A DNA stretch of 64,000 bases from Micromussa lordhowensis (taxonomy: Eukaryota > Cnidaria > Anthozoa > Scleractinia > Lobophylliidae): assembly GCA_964020085.1 (NCBI GenBank), contig OZ026609.1, forward strand, positions 3,106,528 through 3,170,527, in the 5' to 3' direction. Below the pieces are notes generated by a model that ran no database searches, was not told the origin of the DNA, and worked only from the letters and a program-made list of their open reading frames with translations. Position numbers and translations under genes: made by a program. Of the stretch, positions 53,706 through 64,000 are shown piece after piece (the first letter of the stretch is position 1; the number at the start of each line of letters is the position of its first letter).

Positions 53706-54549
53706 GAAGCAAGCGGGATTCCGCGAGTTTTGTTTTCCCCTTCCCTTTGGCGGCGGAGCAAAGAGCCGAGGTCTGAGATGACCTCGAGAGAAAGCTGCAG
53801 CATGAAATAGGCATTTCATTGAACAACTTTCTTGTGGGCCATCAATCATTTCCAAGCTCAGCCTCTTCCAAGATTTAAATAGTAAATTGGGCCGGCAGCG
53901 CGAAAAAAACGGTAAAGCAAAAAAAAAAAAAAACACATATATTGGCTTAGTGGTGTATACAGTGTATACAGTCGTTAAGTGGAAAGGTTTTGTCTGTTTT
54001 TGCTGTTCTAAATCACTCTGTACAGAAAAATTGGAATGCAGATTGCCCTATCTAGTTGACGTTTTTGGCCTATCCGGAAGTTTCTATATAATACAAACTG
54101 GTGTCAACATAATAATGTATCTTCCTCTTTGTAAAGATTTGACCTACCTAATAGGGTAAGAAAGCTTGTTTTTTATGCCCTGAAGTTTATTTCATAACCA
54201 TATAAAAAGTTGTGAAAGATGAGACGATTGATCAGTTTGCAAGCGTGGGACAAAGAAAAATTGAATAAAAAGTTATTAAGCAACTGCAGCTGTAATAAAA
54301 TGTTTAAAACTGCATCAGAAAATGCTGAGATATCATTATAGGTATTAATTAGCATATTTATCTAATCTCAACGTGGACACAGCAACCTGGAAACAGCAAC
54401 GAGGACCAGAATGATAATGGGCTACGCACACTTGTCACGCAATTAATTCAGTTCGTGCGAGTTAACTCTCTAAAGCGTGAAGTTTAATACTAACCAGAAA
54501 TAATTGGAATCGTTATTTGAAGGGAATTTCAGTTAGAATTCTACTAAAA

Positions 54550-54652
54550 CAATTAGATTATGTGCTCGAGATTTCTATGAGGCGATAGTTGATTCGGTCT
54601 TCAGCCTCATCAACTATCACCTCATAGAAATCTCGAGCTCATAATCCAATTG
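54550..54652. mobile_element. Short palindromic element
   Basis: CAATTAGATTATGTGCTCGA and CTCGAGCTCATAATCCAATT form ~45-bp arms with ATTTCTATGAGGCGATAGTT inside. Confidence 0.75.
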
Positions 54653-55092
54653 TTAAATAGGGAAGCAAACGTCAACTGTAATTAAGGATTTTTGATGGGA
54701 GTTGTCGGAATGTCATGTTCAAAACAATATAGAATTTTCTTGTAATGTTTGTTTGATCAATAAAGGCCATTAGTTTTACGAAATCGTTGCGCCCATACAC
54801 CTTATTCCAAAATGGCGGCTTGTACTAAAAGCCGGAACGCCGGAATACTAAAACCCGGAACACAAAATTACTAAAACCCGGAACGCATGAAAAATAAATA
54901 ATTTAAAAAATAAATAAGTTAATTAATCAATTAAAGCCTGTATTCTAAAAACCATAACATACAAACAGGAAAATTGTGATAACGCAAGGGGTGACAGACC
55001 GCACATTCCCGACCGGCGTGAAAATCCTGAAACTTAATAAGCTATAGAATACAATGAAATTACATATAAAAGGTAAAGAACTACAATAAAAA

Positions 55093-55410
55093 CTACAAAT
55101 CAAATGCACGCTTAAAAAGATGAGTCTTAAGATTAGTCTTAAAAACTGTTTCAGATGATGAAAGCCTGATCTGGAATGATAATTTATTCCAGAGCCTTGG
55201 TGCCGCCACGGAAAAAGCCCTTTCACCATATGTTTTAAGATTCGCTCTAGGCTCATCAAGCAACCTGTTGGTTGAAGATATTAGCGTGCGACGAGAGTCA
55301 TTATACTTCAATAGATCTTTATGTAATCAGGGGCCAGTCCATTCAGAGCTTTATAGGTAAGTAGTAATATTTTAAAAATTATCCTATAATGAACTGGTAG
55401 CCAATGTAAA
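55093..55410 (-). pseudogene. CR1/L2-type LINE reverse transcriptase C-terminal fragment
   Basis: LHWLPVHYRIIFKILLLTYK and ALNGLAPDYIK, then after a frameshift ANLKTYGERAFSVAAPRLWN and FKTNLKTHLFKRAF, the standard tail of CR1/L2-like RT proteins. Only ~105 codons remain. Confidence 0.8.
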
Positions 55411-55414
55411 TTCC

Positions 55415-55970
55415 TTAATATAAAAAAAAACGTGTTTTTATATCAAGGATCGATTGTTCCTTGAATCTGTTGCCTTTGTATATAACTGTGTCTAGGAACA
55501 CAGTCTCAGAGTCAGAGACATCGGCCGTGAATTTGATAGTTGGGTGATGTAAATTTGCTTGTTCGATGAAAGCTTCAATGTCGGGTTTACTTATCTCCCA
55601 CAATGAAAAGATGTCAATATATCGTTTCCAAACTGTAGGTTTAAAGACGCTTTTGCTTAGGATTTCGGTTTCAAAAGTTGCCATGAATATGTTGGCAAAG
55701 GAAACAGCCATTTTGGTTCCCATAGCTGTCCCATGAATTTGTAGACAGTGCTTTCCATTGAATTGGAAAGAATTTTCTTTTAGAATTAGTCTAAGCATTT
55801 CTCGGAGGTAGTGTGTCGGTACGGGAGGGTTTTCTTTATAAAAACTTTCGTATGCTTTGCATACTGTGTCAATCCCCTCGTTTTGTGGTATATTTGTGAA
55901 GAGACTTGTAACGTCCATCGATACAAGGAATGTCCGGTTTTTAACCTTTGTGCTTTCCCAACATCCGAGT
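55415..55970 (-). pseudogene. Penelope-like reverse transcriptase fragment, catalytic Asp codon lost
   Basis: FLVSMDVTSLFTNIPQNEGI, LRLILKENSFQFNGKHCLQI, GTAMGTKMAVSFANIFMA and FTADVSDSETVFLDT are Penelope RT motifs. The YxDD site reads YIDIFSLW, one Asp codon short of YIDDIF, so it cannot be catalytic. Truncated on both sides. Confidence 0.85.
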
Positions 55971-56572
55971 TTTTTTTTTAATTATATATTTTTCATGCGT
56001 TCCGGGTTTTAGTAATTTTGTGTTCCGGGTTTTAGTATTCCGGCGTTCCGGCATTCCGGCATTCCGGCGTTCCGGCTTTTAGTACAAGCCCAAAATGGCC
56101 ACTATTTTAGTGTTCTATTGTTTGCCTTCAAATTAGCCCTTGTTGCCTCGTTCTTAAACTCGAAATTCAAAAGAATATTTTCCCTTGGACGAGGCAACAA
56201 GGGCTAATTTGCAAGCAAACAAAAGAACACTAAAATGGCAGCCATTTTGGAAGGTGTATTGGCCTCTTGGGAGTAACACATGTTTCTTTAGCAATTTATG
56301 TCAAACCTGTCAGAATTGCAGTCTTGCAAAATATACGGAAAACATAGCACCTGGTCTAAAGATCATAAGACGAAAACAAAATTCCTAGGACATGGTATTA
56401 GAAAATAAGGGTCTCCACATTACATCACTCGAAACCATTTTATTTTGGCTGACAATTAACGTTTTGTACTGATGAGCTGATTGGAAAACCCTATTATCCA
56501 ATGCCCGAGGGTTGTCCCGTAATTTTCAGGCGTTTTGGTCACCGTCGGTCCAATATATTTTTTCTCATGAGA

Positions 56573-56796
56573 CAAAGGAGAAGCGAGATCCGTATTCCTT
56601 TCTCCCGTTTGGAACAGGCCCTCGGCAGTGCATTGGTATACGCTTCGCTCTGTTGGAGATCAAGCTAGGCCTGTTGAAAATCATGCAGCAATTCAAGTTT
56701 GAACGCGCTCCAGAAACCGTAGCTACACTGGAACATCGAGCCGTGGTATTGATGACGCCAAAAGAGAAAATACATGTGAAGGTCAGGCCACGTTGA
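56573..56796 (+). pseudogene. Cytochrome P450 C-terminal fragment
   Basis: Seventy-odd codons from KEKRDPYSFLPFGTGPRQCI to the stop, including the haem-ligand Cys. It is closest to the P450 at 50589-52618 (KIMQQFKFERAPETVATLEH), but on the opposite strand. No upstream P450 exon is present, so it is a duplicated 3' end. Confidence 0.88.
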
Positions 56797-56799
56797 AGC

Positions 56800-57755
56800 A
56801 ACCAAGGAACGTTATGTTAATAAAACGAGAGGTTTTGTATAAAATTCCCATTGTGGAGAGTGGATGTATGCACCTTCCGCTGGGACAAAAAAAGTTGACG
56901 TTGTGAAGAGGTTAGCTAATGGTTTTACTGGACTATATATACATGGATTGACTATATAGCAGGATTCCGTTTCATTAAAAACCCCGGAATCAAAGTTCCA
57001 AGTTCCCTCTGTTCATTTCAACAAGTGCTCTTGAATTTAAACCGTGAAAAGTGGGGAATAGGGGGAAATGGGAGGGATAGGAGAAACTCGATCTCATTCT
57101 AATCGCGCTGCGCGCTCTGTTACCCTTTTGTCGCCTGCAAAGGCCTAAGAAGGAGCTAGTATCGCCAGTGTGTCGTTTAATATCTTTCTCCGTACCATGG
57201 ACCTCCACGGGGAACCCAATTCTGAATTCTGTATGTATAATGACTGTAACGGCTTTGATGTTAGATAGAAAAACTAGAGACTTTCTACGGGACAGTCACG
57301 TCACTTCTAAATATGTCTAAATAAAGAAATAAATGTAAAAATGAACTTTGCTTGCCTCAACGTAGGGTTGTCTTTGTCTCTTTTGTGTAGTTTTGGCGCA
57401 AACTGAGTTCCAATTTGTAAGTAACATAGTCTATGAATTTTTAAGCGTTCATTGCGTAATATCAAAGAAGCCATGAGACCCCCCGCCCTTTAAGCTTCTT
57501 CTTTAATAGCTATTCTTGCTTAGTTTCCGATTTTGTCATGACTTTTCTGGTGTTTCTCTAACCAACAAAATCTGTGATTTTAAGCTTTCGATCAATCTGA
57601 GAGTAACTTTGTCCATAACAAATGGGAATCAAAATGTCGTGACATATCCAGCAGCGTTACTTCATTGTGCGCCCTCTAATGTCATGCAGCTGGCCGGGGA
57701 CCATCCCATAATAACTACTGACCTGTGCTGTGTAAACAGTTGCATAACACACACG
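56800..57755. other. Intergenic DNA upstream of the plus-strand P450
   Basis: No exon or repeat family recognised. No clear TATA box near the start codon of the following gene. Confidence 0.4.
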
Positions 57756-57760
57756 CAAAC

Positions 57761-60008
57761 ATGGCCGATCTGCAACAGTTCTTCGACGGTAGTTCTTTAG
57801 TTACCTGGTTAGCTTTGATTACCGGAATATTCGTCTTTTTGTATTGGCAAGGTCTGTATCGATACAACGCAATCCTCGGAGGATCACCTCTGCCCGGCCC
57901 AAAACCATGGCCGTGGGTCGGCAACTTTGTCGACGTATTCAAATATGACGGGATACATAAGATGCTGTTGGAGTACTTCTACAAGTATGGCCGAGTCTAC
58001 AAGATCTGTATAGGCAGAACGCCATCGATTGTTATCTGTGATCCCGAAATTGTCAAGCAGATTATGGTGAAAGAGTTCTCGAAGTTCCCAAATCGACCCC
58101 CGTTCGTGAAACCCAACCCGCCATTCGACTCTGGGCTCTTCATCGCGCGGGATGAGCCGTGGAAACGAATCCGCACGACACTGACTCCGACCTTCACCGC
58201 AGCCAAACTGAAACAGATTGTGCCACTCATTGAGAACGCTTCTGATGCATTGATGAGCAAAATGCAAAAATTCGCCGAAACAGGTAAGCTTATTGCTTTG
58301 TTGCAGCTGCGGCATATTTGATTACGGTTATGACGCAGGGATCTTGGGCGGCTTGGAGGCCACTGGGTCTTTCCTAGCAAGTTTCGCGTGAAGCCAGACA
58401 CTACGGATACATTCGTATTTGGCTTAGCATGTCATCTAAGGTCATCTAATGTCGGCATCTTGAAAGAGATCAAATAAGACTTTTTTTAGTAGCATTGCTT
58501 CGACTTATAGCTTTTGTTTCTTTTTTTATTTTATTTTCTCTTTTCTTTTGTTTTACTTTCTTTCTTTACGCTACACGATAACGTCCTGCTGAGAAGTGTA
58601 GAACGTACATTTTGGTACAGAAGCCGATGACATTTGAGGTCGCATAATGGCAGCGAGAATAAATTAAATAAACAACTGAACACTTCCAAAGGCAATAAAA
58701 ACAAGTTAAAATCTATCCTTAAATAAATGCCTAAAAACTGCGCGGCGTTTCAACGCTACACCAAAGTCCTATGCCGGGGAGGGGGGGGGGGGAAGGCTCC
58801 ATTTAAAAAGGACGGGGTGGGGGGTGGTCGTACCTTTTAGGAGGTAAAAACTCGGTTTTCATACCTCAGGGCGTTCAGGGTATTGACAATCAAGTTTAGG
58901 AGTGGAATGTATTCGAAACAGCCCCTTCATGTGTATATTAATTCGTTCCTTGATTACTCGTTCGCTTCAGTTCGTTCCACCTCCATATCAAGTTGGTTTA
59001 TGCACAGTTCACTTCACTCAAAATTCTCGTATTTCAGGTGAAAGCGTTGATGTCGCTAACCTCTTCAGTTTGTTTGCCTTGGACGTCATCATGCGTGCCG
59101 CGTTTGGCATGGAAACTAATCTCCAAACAAACCCCGATCCAGAGTTGGTGGACAAAGCCAGAAAAGTTTTCCAAACCCCCCTGTGGATCCGATTCTTTTC
59201 CATGTTTCCCTTCTGGGAATACTTCAGCAAGTATGTGAGCTTCCTTCAGAACGCGGACTACTTCGTTGGTCTTTCCAGGAGCATCCTTGCACAACGGCAG
59301 CAGCAGGGTCATTCAGGCAACAGGGATCTGGTGCAGCTGATGTTGGAGGCACACGAGGAAATTGTCCACGGCGTCCGTAAGCTGAGCATCGATGAAGTGA
59401 CAGCTCAGTCCGTGACGTTTCTTGTCGCCGGTTTCGAGACGACTGGTAACACCCTATCTAGCACCGCATACTATTTGGCCACCTACCCGGAAGTGCAAGA
59501 TCGTATCACCCAAGAGGTCGACGAAGCCCTTGATTCCAGTGGTAGTGAGTCCCTCTATGATGTTGTACAAAAGATGCCGTACCTGGATCAGGTCATCTCC
59601 GAGGTCCTACGCCTCTGCGGTCCCGCGTTCAGCCTCTTCCGTGGTTGCGAAGAAGAGACTGTCATCAAGGGTGTCCGGTTCCCCAAGGGGATTGATGTCA
59701 ACATCCCTCCCTATGTTCTACATCGGGACCCCGAAGTCTGGGACAACCCCCTCGAGTTCAACCCGGAGAATTTCTCCCCCGAGGCTAAGGAGAAGCGAGA
59801 TCCGTATTCCTTTCTGCCGTTTGGAACAGGCCCACGCCAGTGCATCGGCATGCGCTTCGCGCTGCTGGAGATTAAGCTTGGTTTGCGGGAAATCTTGAGA
59901 CGGTTCAAGTTTGAACGCGCTCCTGAAACCGTGGCTACACTGGAACACAGGGCGGTGGCACTGATGGCACCCAAAGACATCATTTACGTGAAGATAAAAG
60001 CTCGTTAA
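57761..60008 (+). CDS. Cytochrome P450, clan-3-like, 497 residues (2 exons)
   Basis: Exon 1 57761-58283 (523 nt), exon 2 59038-60008 (971 nt), the same lengths and phase as the minus-strand P450, with a GTAAGC donor and TATTTCAG acceptor. MADLQQFFDGSSLVTWLALI leads into the membrane anchor and PLPGPKPWPWVG. I-helix AGFETTGNTLSSTAYYLAT, EVLRL (ExxR), NPENFS, haem-binding FLPFGTGPRQCIGMRFALLE, terminal ending KDIIYVKIKAR. Complete and apparently functional; substrate unknown. The two P450s and the fragment at 56573 share long identical stretches, so they are local duplicates. Confidence 0.95.
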
Positions 60009-60009
60009 C

Positions 60010-60690
60010 TTCTTACTGACAATCAACAAGCTACCTGTGGTCTTTGCCAGGCTTCCAAAGGAACTGTTTCTACGGAGTCTTTCTTTTGTAGAGGGAGCAA
60101 GTGGTGAGCCCTCGTGTTCTATGGCAGGGGACAGAGCTTATCGTTCTTGCAGCTTTTGCTATTCGTTATTAACCATTCTTATGCTCTTGTTATATCCTTC
60201 CATTGATTGTAATCACAGATCCTGGAAACAACCATTTTTAACCATTATTTGATATACATTTTATTGGCATAAAATAAAAGCATTTTATAATAGTCACGTA
60301 ATCCTACTGACTGTATTTCGTCATCTGATAAAACATCAATCACTCAATCAGAACTGAGAACTGTAGTAACAGTTGAATTAGCCTCACTAACATCGTTTGA
60401 GAGTAAATATTATTTTGAATTATTAACCATAAAAAAGAAGTTGGTAAGGCTAATTTTACATGTAATACCTGTAAAATAATTTACAGGTAAAAGAATCGAA
60501 TTTATAGTTGACAGCCATTTATGAAAACTGGTCTGCTGAGCTAATTATGACGCACGAAATTGAACCAGCGAGTGTCGGGAAAAATGGTTTTTGACAAAAA
60601 TGGCCGTGTCACACGAGGGAAAACTGTCCCTGTAACATGACCCCGCCTTATGCCTCCGCAACATTAAGGAGGGATTTTACCTGAATTTAA
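60010..60690. other. 3' flank of the P450, no gene seen
   Basis: AATAAA-type signals near 60272 (GGCATAAAATAAAAGC) fit the P450 transcript end. Nothing else supported. Confidence 0.4.
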
Positions 60691-61108
60691 TTAAGGCGGG
60701 GGTACACATGAAAGCCGTATTTTGGCTGGGTAGTATGTTTTTTATGCAAATATCTCGTTGACGTTTCAAGCAATCAAGAATCTCTTTGCTCATTTCACAT
60801 ATCTATGTTTTGGGTTGTTTTGTAAATTTTTTGGTGATTTTTAGGTATATTTGGAGAGAAATAGTTTTTCTTAAAGGATTAGTAAAATTGATGGAAATAG
60901 GAAATTTTGAAGATTTGGTGTTGTTTTAAAATTAGAGTTTGAAATTAAAAATTGGTTCATACACTCCAAACAGTTGCCCAACAACCTGGGGTGCCATTGT
61001 GCGGTCAGGCAACTGTCTGGTGGTGTTCCATAACCCTTTTTTTTCCCTTTCAACCTCTCTTTAAACTTACCAAAATTTCACTTAAATTCACGTGTACCCC
61101 CGCCTTAA
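60691..61108 (+). mobile_element. TIR element, AAGGCGGGGGTACAC ends, copy 1
   Basis: Inverted ends TTAAGGCGGGGGTACACATG and CACGTGTACCCCCGCCTTAA with ~415 bp between; TTAA at both edges. Interior matches the copy at 61592-62024 in reverse (ACCTGGGGTGCCATT, AGATTTGGTGTTGTTTTAAA). Confidence 0.82.
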
Positions 61109-61232
61109 AGGCGGACAATTTCGAATATTCTTGACGTTTAAATCAAGTTTTTAATGCCAGATATATTCATCTGATATGGATACAGGTTAAAACGCGTGTT
61201 TTAAACATGTTTATTAAAAGGGAAAAAACGAA

Positions 61233-61500
61233 AAATAATTCAAGCAAAATGCTCCTCGTTCTCTGCTCCCCCCTACCCCCCTCATGGGGGTAGGGTTAAC
61301 GGGAGCAGAGTCTCTGCAGAGTCCCACCCTCACCGGTCCACCCGCACGAGGAGCCTCCAACATCTCTTCGATGCAACTAACTTTAAGTAGGAGGTGAAAA
61401 GCTCTTTGCCTCCCTTTTGGGAGGCATTTCTTAGACTCGCACGAGGCATAGCCTCGTTTTGGCGCTAAGCTTGTTTTCATCCTATAACGCCATGCAATTG
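61233..61500. other. GC-rich hairpin-rich block, possible structured RNA or repeat
   Basis: Between two inverted TIR elements. Perfect or near-perfect stems include GCCTCCCTTTTGGGAGGC, CTACCCCCCTCATGGGGGTA, TCTCTGCTCCC with GGGAGCAGAG, GCTCCTCG with CGAGGAGC and CGAGGCATAGCCTCG. On the minus strand it is followed by T-runs. The 98-codon minus frame across it looks like a by-product. Identity unknown. Confidence 0.45.
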
Positions 61501-61591
61501 CTGTTTTCATTTGTTATCTTGACATACGTGTTAAACTTGTGATTTTCTTCACACCTATTAGCTTGACGGTAGCTACAGCTTGAATGACCTT

Positions 61592-62024
61592 AAAAACTTC
61601 CTCTTAAGTGAAATTTTAGGAAGTTTAAAGAGGGATGAAAAGGAAAAAAGAAAGGTTATGGAATACCACTAGACAATTGACCGCCCCCAAAATGGCACCC
61701 CAGGTTGGTGGACAACTGTTTGGTGTGCATCTACCAATTTTCAACTTCAAATTCTAATTTTAAAACAACACCAAATCTTCCAAATTTCCTATTTCCATAA
61801 ATTTAACTAATCCTTTGAGAAAAACTTTCTATCTACTACCTCCAAAATACCAAAAATATACCAAAAAAACACCAAAAAAACTTACAAAACAGCCCAGAAC
61901 ATAGATAAGTGGATTGAGCGGAGAGAGTCTTGACCGCTTGAAACGTGAACGAGATATTTGCGTCAAAACGGCTCAGTATAATACCCAGCCAAAATACGGC
62001 CTTCAGGTAGAACCCCGCCTTAAC
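61592..62024 (-). mobile_element. TIR element, copy 2, inverted relative to copy 1
   Basis: Reads back from TTAAGGCGGGGTTCTACCTG at 62024, through GGCCGTATTTTGGCTGGGTA and ACCTGGGGTGCCATTTTGGG; the far terminus is lost. Confidence 0.78.
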
Positions 62025-62029
62025 ATGCC

Positions 62030-63195
62030 CCCTTTGGATTGGTTGCCAAAGAATTGTCATGGTAAAAGCAGCAGGTCCTCCAACTGTACCTTTTTTTTAG
62101 TTAGAGATCGACCAGTGGATATCTTTGAGAATGAAACCATCTCATCCCGTTGAACTCGTGAAAATGTTGGTCATGAATCTAGCCAATGAAATCATGTGTC
62201 TCGATGATACAGTGTCACCTTATTCCCGGCGTGTGCCGAGGCCCCGCCGGCTAATAAGGACGGGTGACTCTGGAGACGAATGCCTAAAAGCGCTCGACGC
62301 CCGCACGGAAACACCCTAGATTTACTACTGAGAGCTAGTGAGCACTAATACGGTTTTACTTCTCGTTTCCTTTCTTTACATTACATTGACTAATCTGAGA
62401 GGCAAAACCGTTAGTACTCGTACTGTACATGTAATTTAACACAGCATTGCACAATCTGATGATCCGTTTCTGACGTTATCTGTGCCACCTGGCACGCGTC
62501 ACAGTACTATATCAGGAGTTCGTGACTTCTGGCTGAGCCGCAGGCTAGTGCCATCGCGCATTGACGTGCGCTTAACGGTTGCCAAGTAGCGTGTAGTCGA
62601 TATACGGTAGGCGCCTTTGCTTATCGTAGAATATCAAGTTGAGAAACTGGAAAACTTCTGTATCAGGGTGTTGAAAAGGTCAAGCAAAAGTCAATATCAG
62701 AAAAAAACTCTGTTTCTTGTGAGTTTATTTACAACGTTTATAGTATAAGCATTCTTGTTATATAAAATTTACTGCTCTCAAGTTTGCGTTATAACAGGCT
62801 CCGGATGGGAAGATCGAGACAATGCCCTTTCAATTAAGCTGTACAGTATTTGCAAGTATAATGTAGTTCTAAGGACCGAACGTGACAAGTCATACAAGAC
62901 GTGTAAATATACACTGATTATAGACAAGTAGTTCAAACAAACGTCAATATAACAGAGTGATTATGCATAGTTAATGTATATGGAGTTTCGTACGATTTAC
63001 TAATTGATGCGCAAATTATCTCAATTAATTAGTCCTTGCAATGGAACTCATTTGAACTTCTTTGAATAAAAGGTACTTAAAACGTCCAACTGTAATAATA
63101 AATTTGTGTTTTTTACATGATTTCGATATGTTTGTTCACGAGTGTCACGTTCGACTTAACAAGCTTGTTTATCATGCCTCACAGGTTTCGTTCTT
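62030..63195. other. Intergenic DNA and probable 3' flank of the beta-lactamase-like gene
   Basis: Short frames only. 62345-62425 holds a weak inverted pair (AGCACTAATACGGTTTTAC and GCAAAACCGTTAGTACTC). A minus-strand AATAAA at ~62728 could end the next gene's transcript. Confidence 0.4.
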
Positions 63196-63200
63196 TTGCA

Positions 63201-64000
63201 TCAAAATATACGAGTTGCTTCCATTCCCTTTCCAGGGACCTTGAATCCCGTCGACAAGCCTTTTTCATCAAAGGAAAAAAAGTGAAAATCCTGGTAGCTT
63301 CCTAGCCTCTCAATCAAACACGAAGCGAAGGGAGAGGCAAAGCGGGCTTGAAAAATGAATTTGTCCTCGATGTAAAATACGTGAAAGGCGGGACTAGTTC
63401 CATCGAAATAGTGCACCGCAAGTGCGTCGTGTTTAACTGTAAGTTGTACCGATTTCGTGGTGATCTCTGAAGTAAGGGCATCAGTAATATTTAAGGTATA
63501 GTTTCCTATATAAGGCTTCGGGTCAACTGGAAAACTGGAGGAGCCCTCTAGGGCAAGAAGGGTTTGATTTAAAACTGGAAGAAGAATCTTGTAAATTTCG
63601 TGAGTCATCCTCGACGCCGCTGGACCAGAACCTATGCCTTTCAAGAAAGACGTAGAGCTTATGAGCAGATTCATGCCAAGCTCAAGCTCGGGCACTACCG
63701 AGATGAAACCGGCGTAAGAATCAATGACTCCACCTTTTCCTCGAACAAGAAAATGCTCAAGTTGTTCCATCTCCCAGGGGGCTCCCCACACGGTAATACC
63801 ATCGGGAGCAACATTCCCAGGGGACATCATTTCCCAGAGTGTCGACGACCGGAAGAGAGTTTGTTTGGAAGGTTGCGTAAACATTTTGCCCAACTTCGTC
63901 ATGTCCTCGAGTGTGGAATACATCTGCCCTGCAGGTGCGACCCAATAGATAATCATGAATGGCATTCTTGACCCGTTTTCAGTATGCGGAAAAGCCATGT
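63201..64000 (-). CDS. Beta-lactamase-like (class C/penicillin-binding fold) protein, C-terminal part
   Basis: The frame is open to the right edge, so the N-terminal part with the SxxK active site is outside. Visible family features: VAPAGQMYSTLEDMTKLGKM, matching the PAGGLYSTAxDLAKFG signature of serine beta-lactamase-like proteins, and FLVRGKGGVIDSYAGFISVV followed by PELELGMNLLIS, corresponding to the C-terminal active-site strand region. The last ~100 residues form an extra beta-rich domain (PKPYIGNYTLNITDALTSEI) seen in animal LACTBL-type proteins. Ends at TGA 63201. Substrate unknown; animal members are peptidase- or lipid-related rather than antibiotic-degrading, but this is not tested here. 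Confidence 0.82.
   Translation of the reverse strand, partial: MAFPHTENGSRMPFMIIYWVAPAGQMYSTLEDMTKLGKMFTQPSKQTLFRSSTLWEMMSPGNVAPDGITVWGAPWEMEQLEHFLVRGKGGVIDSYAGFISVVPELELGMNLLISSTSFLKGIGSGPAASRMTHEIYKILLPVLNQTLLALEGSSSFPVDPKPYIGNYTLNITDALTSEITTKSVQLTVKHDALAVHYFDGTSPAFHVFYIEDKFIFQARFASPFASCLIERLGSYQDFHFFSFDEKGLSTGFKVPGKGMEATRIF

Larger units (their letters stand above)
54817..56090. mobile_element. TIR element with 9-bp TSD carrying retroelement fragments (MULE-like)
   Basis: Terminal inverted repeats GGCTTGTACTAAAAGCCGGA and its exact inverse, continuing ~80 bp with repeated CGGAACGCCGGAATAC words. CAAAATGGC at 54808-54816 and 56091-56099 is a 9-bp target-site duplication, typical of Mutator-like elements. 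The cargo is two truncated reverse transcriptase pieces; no transposase is present. Superfamily is inferred from TSD length. Confidence 0.78.
54791..56263. mobile_element. Foldback element interrupted by the 54817-56090 insertion
   Basis: Left end GCCCATACACCTTATTCC, right end (inverted) GCCAATACACCTTCC. Left arm resumes after the insertion with CACTATTTTAGTGTTCTATT and AATTAGCCCTTGTTGCCTCG; right arm mirrors both. Without the insertion the element is ~190 bp. Confidence 0.75.

Noticed and set aside
61214..61510. 98-codon minus-strand frame as a protein gene
   Set aside because: The DNA is dominated by hairpins that constrain sequence on both strands; nothing protein-like (no domain, no bias) was seen.
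62125..62319. Plus-strand 64-codon frame
   Set aside because: No recognisable motif, no context support.

Overview
The window is nuclear DNA from an animal, most likely an anthozoan cnidarian and probably a stony coral. It is AT-rich. Genes are split by GT..AG introns, and both tRNA-derived SINEs and short palindromic foldback elements are very common. The NUBP1, IMMP2L and cytochrome P450 exons read as ordinary metazoan proteins. The species assignment is inference; the eukaryotic gene structure is seen directly.

Layout. (1) 1-9 kb: two minus-strand copies of a small secreted-protein gene inside a diverged segmental duplication of more than 2 kb. The left copy carries a long 17-residue Pro/Thr/Lys repeat tail and runs off the window. 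(2) 9.7-15.1 kb: a full-length non-LTR retrotransposon with two open ORFs, a poly(A) end and an 11-bp target-site duplication. (3) 15.4-22 kb: repeat-rich DNA with foldback elements, a broken Penelope-like GIY-YIG fragment and a stray copy of one NUBP1 exon. (4) 22-31 kb: an intact 532-residue single-exon gene of unknown family, preceded by a tandem array of about 987-bp units. Each unit repeats its promoter and first ~54 codons next to an antisense gene fragment. (5) 31.4-48.1 kb: two conserved genes head to head, NUBP1 (minus, cytosolic Fe-S cluster assembly) and IMMP2L (plus, mitochondrial inner membrane peptidase), with only 237 bp between their start codons. Their introns hold SINEs and foldbacks. 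(6) 48.8-50.1 kb: one foldback element carrying two others. (7) 50.6-60.0 kb: two 497-residue P450 genes pointing outwards with identical exon structure, and between them a P450 tail fragment and a TIR element with a 9-bp TSD nested inside another foldback. (8) 60-64 kb: two inverted copies of one short TIR element around a hairpin-rich block, then the 3' end of a beta-lactamase-like gene running off the right edge.

The genes do not form one pathway. NUBP1 and IMMP2L probably share a promoter region; the P450s are tandem-type paralogues. The strongest unusual signals are the 987-bp promoter/antisense array, the nested TIR element that carries pieces of two retrotransposons, and the NUBP1 exon copied 18 kb away beside a foldback element.
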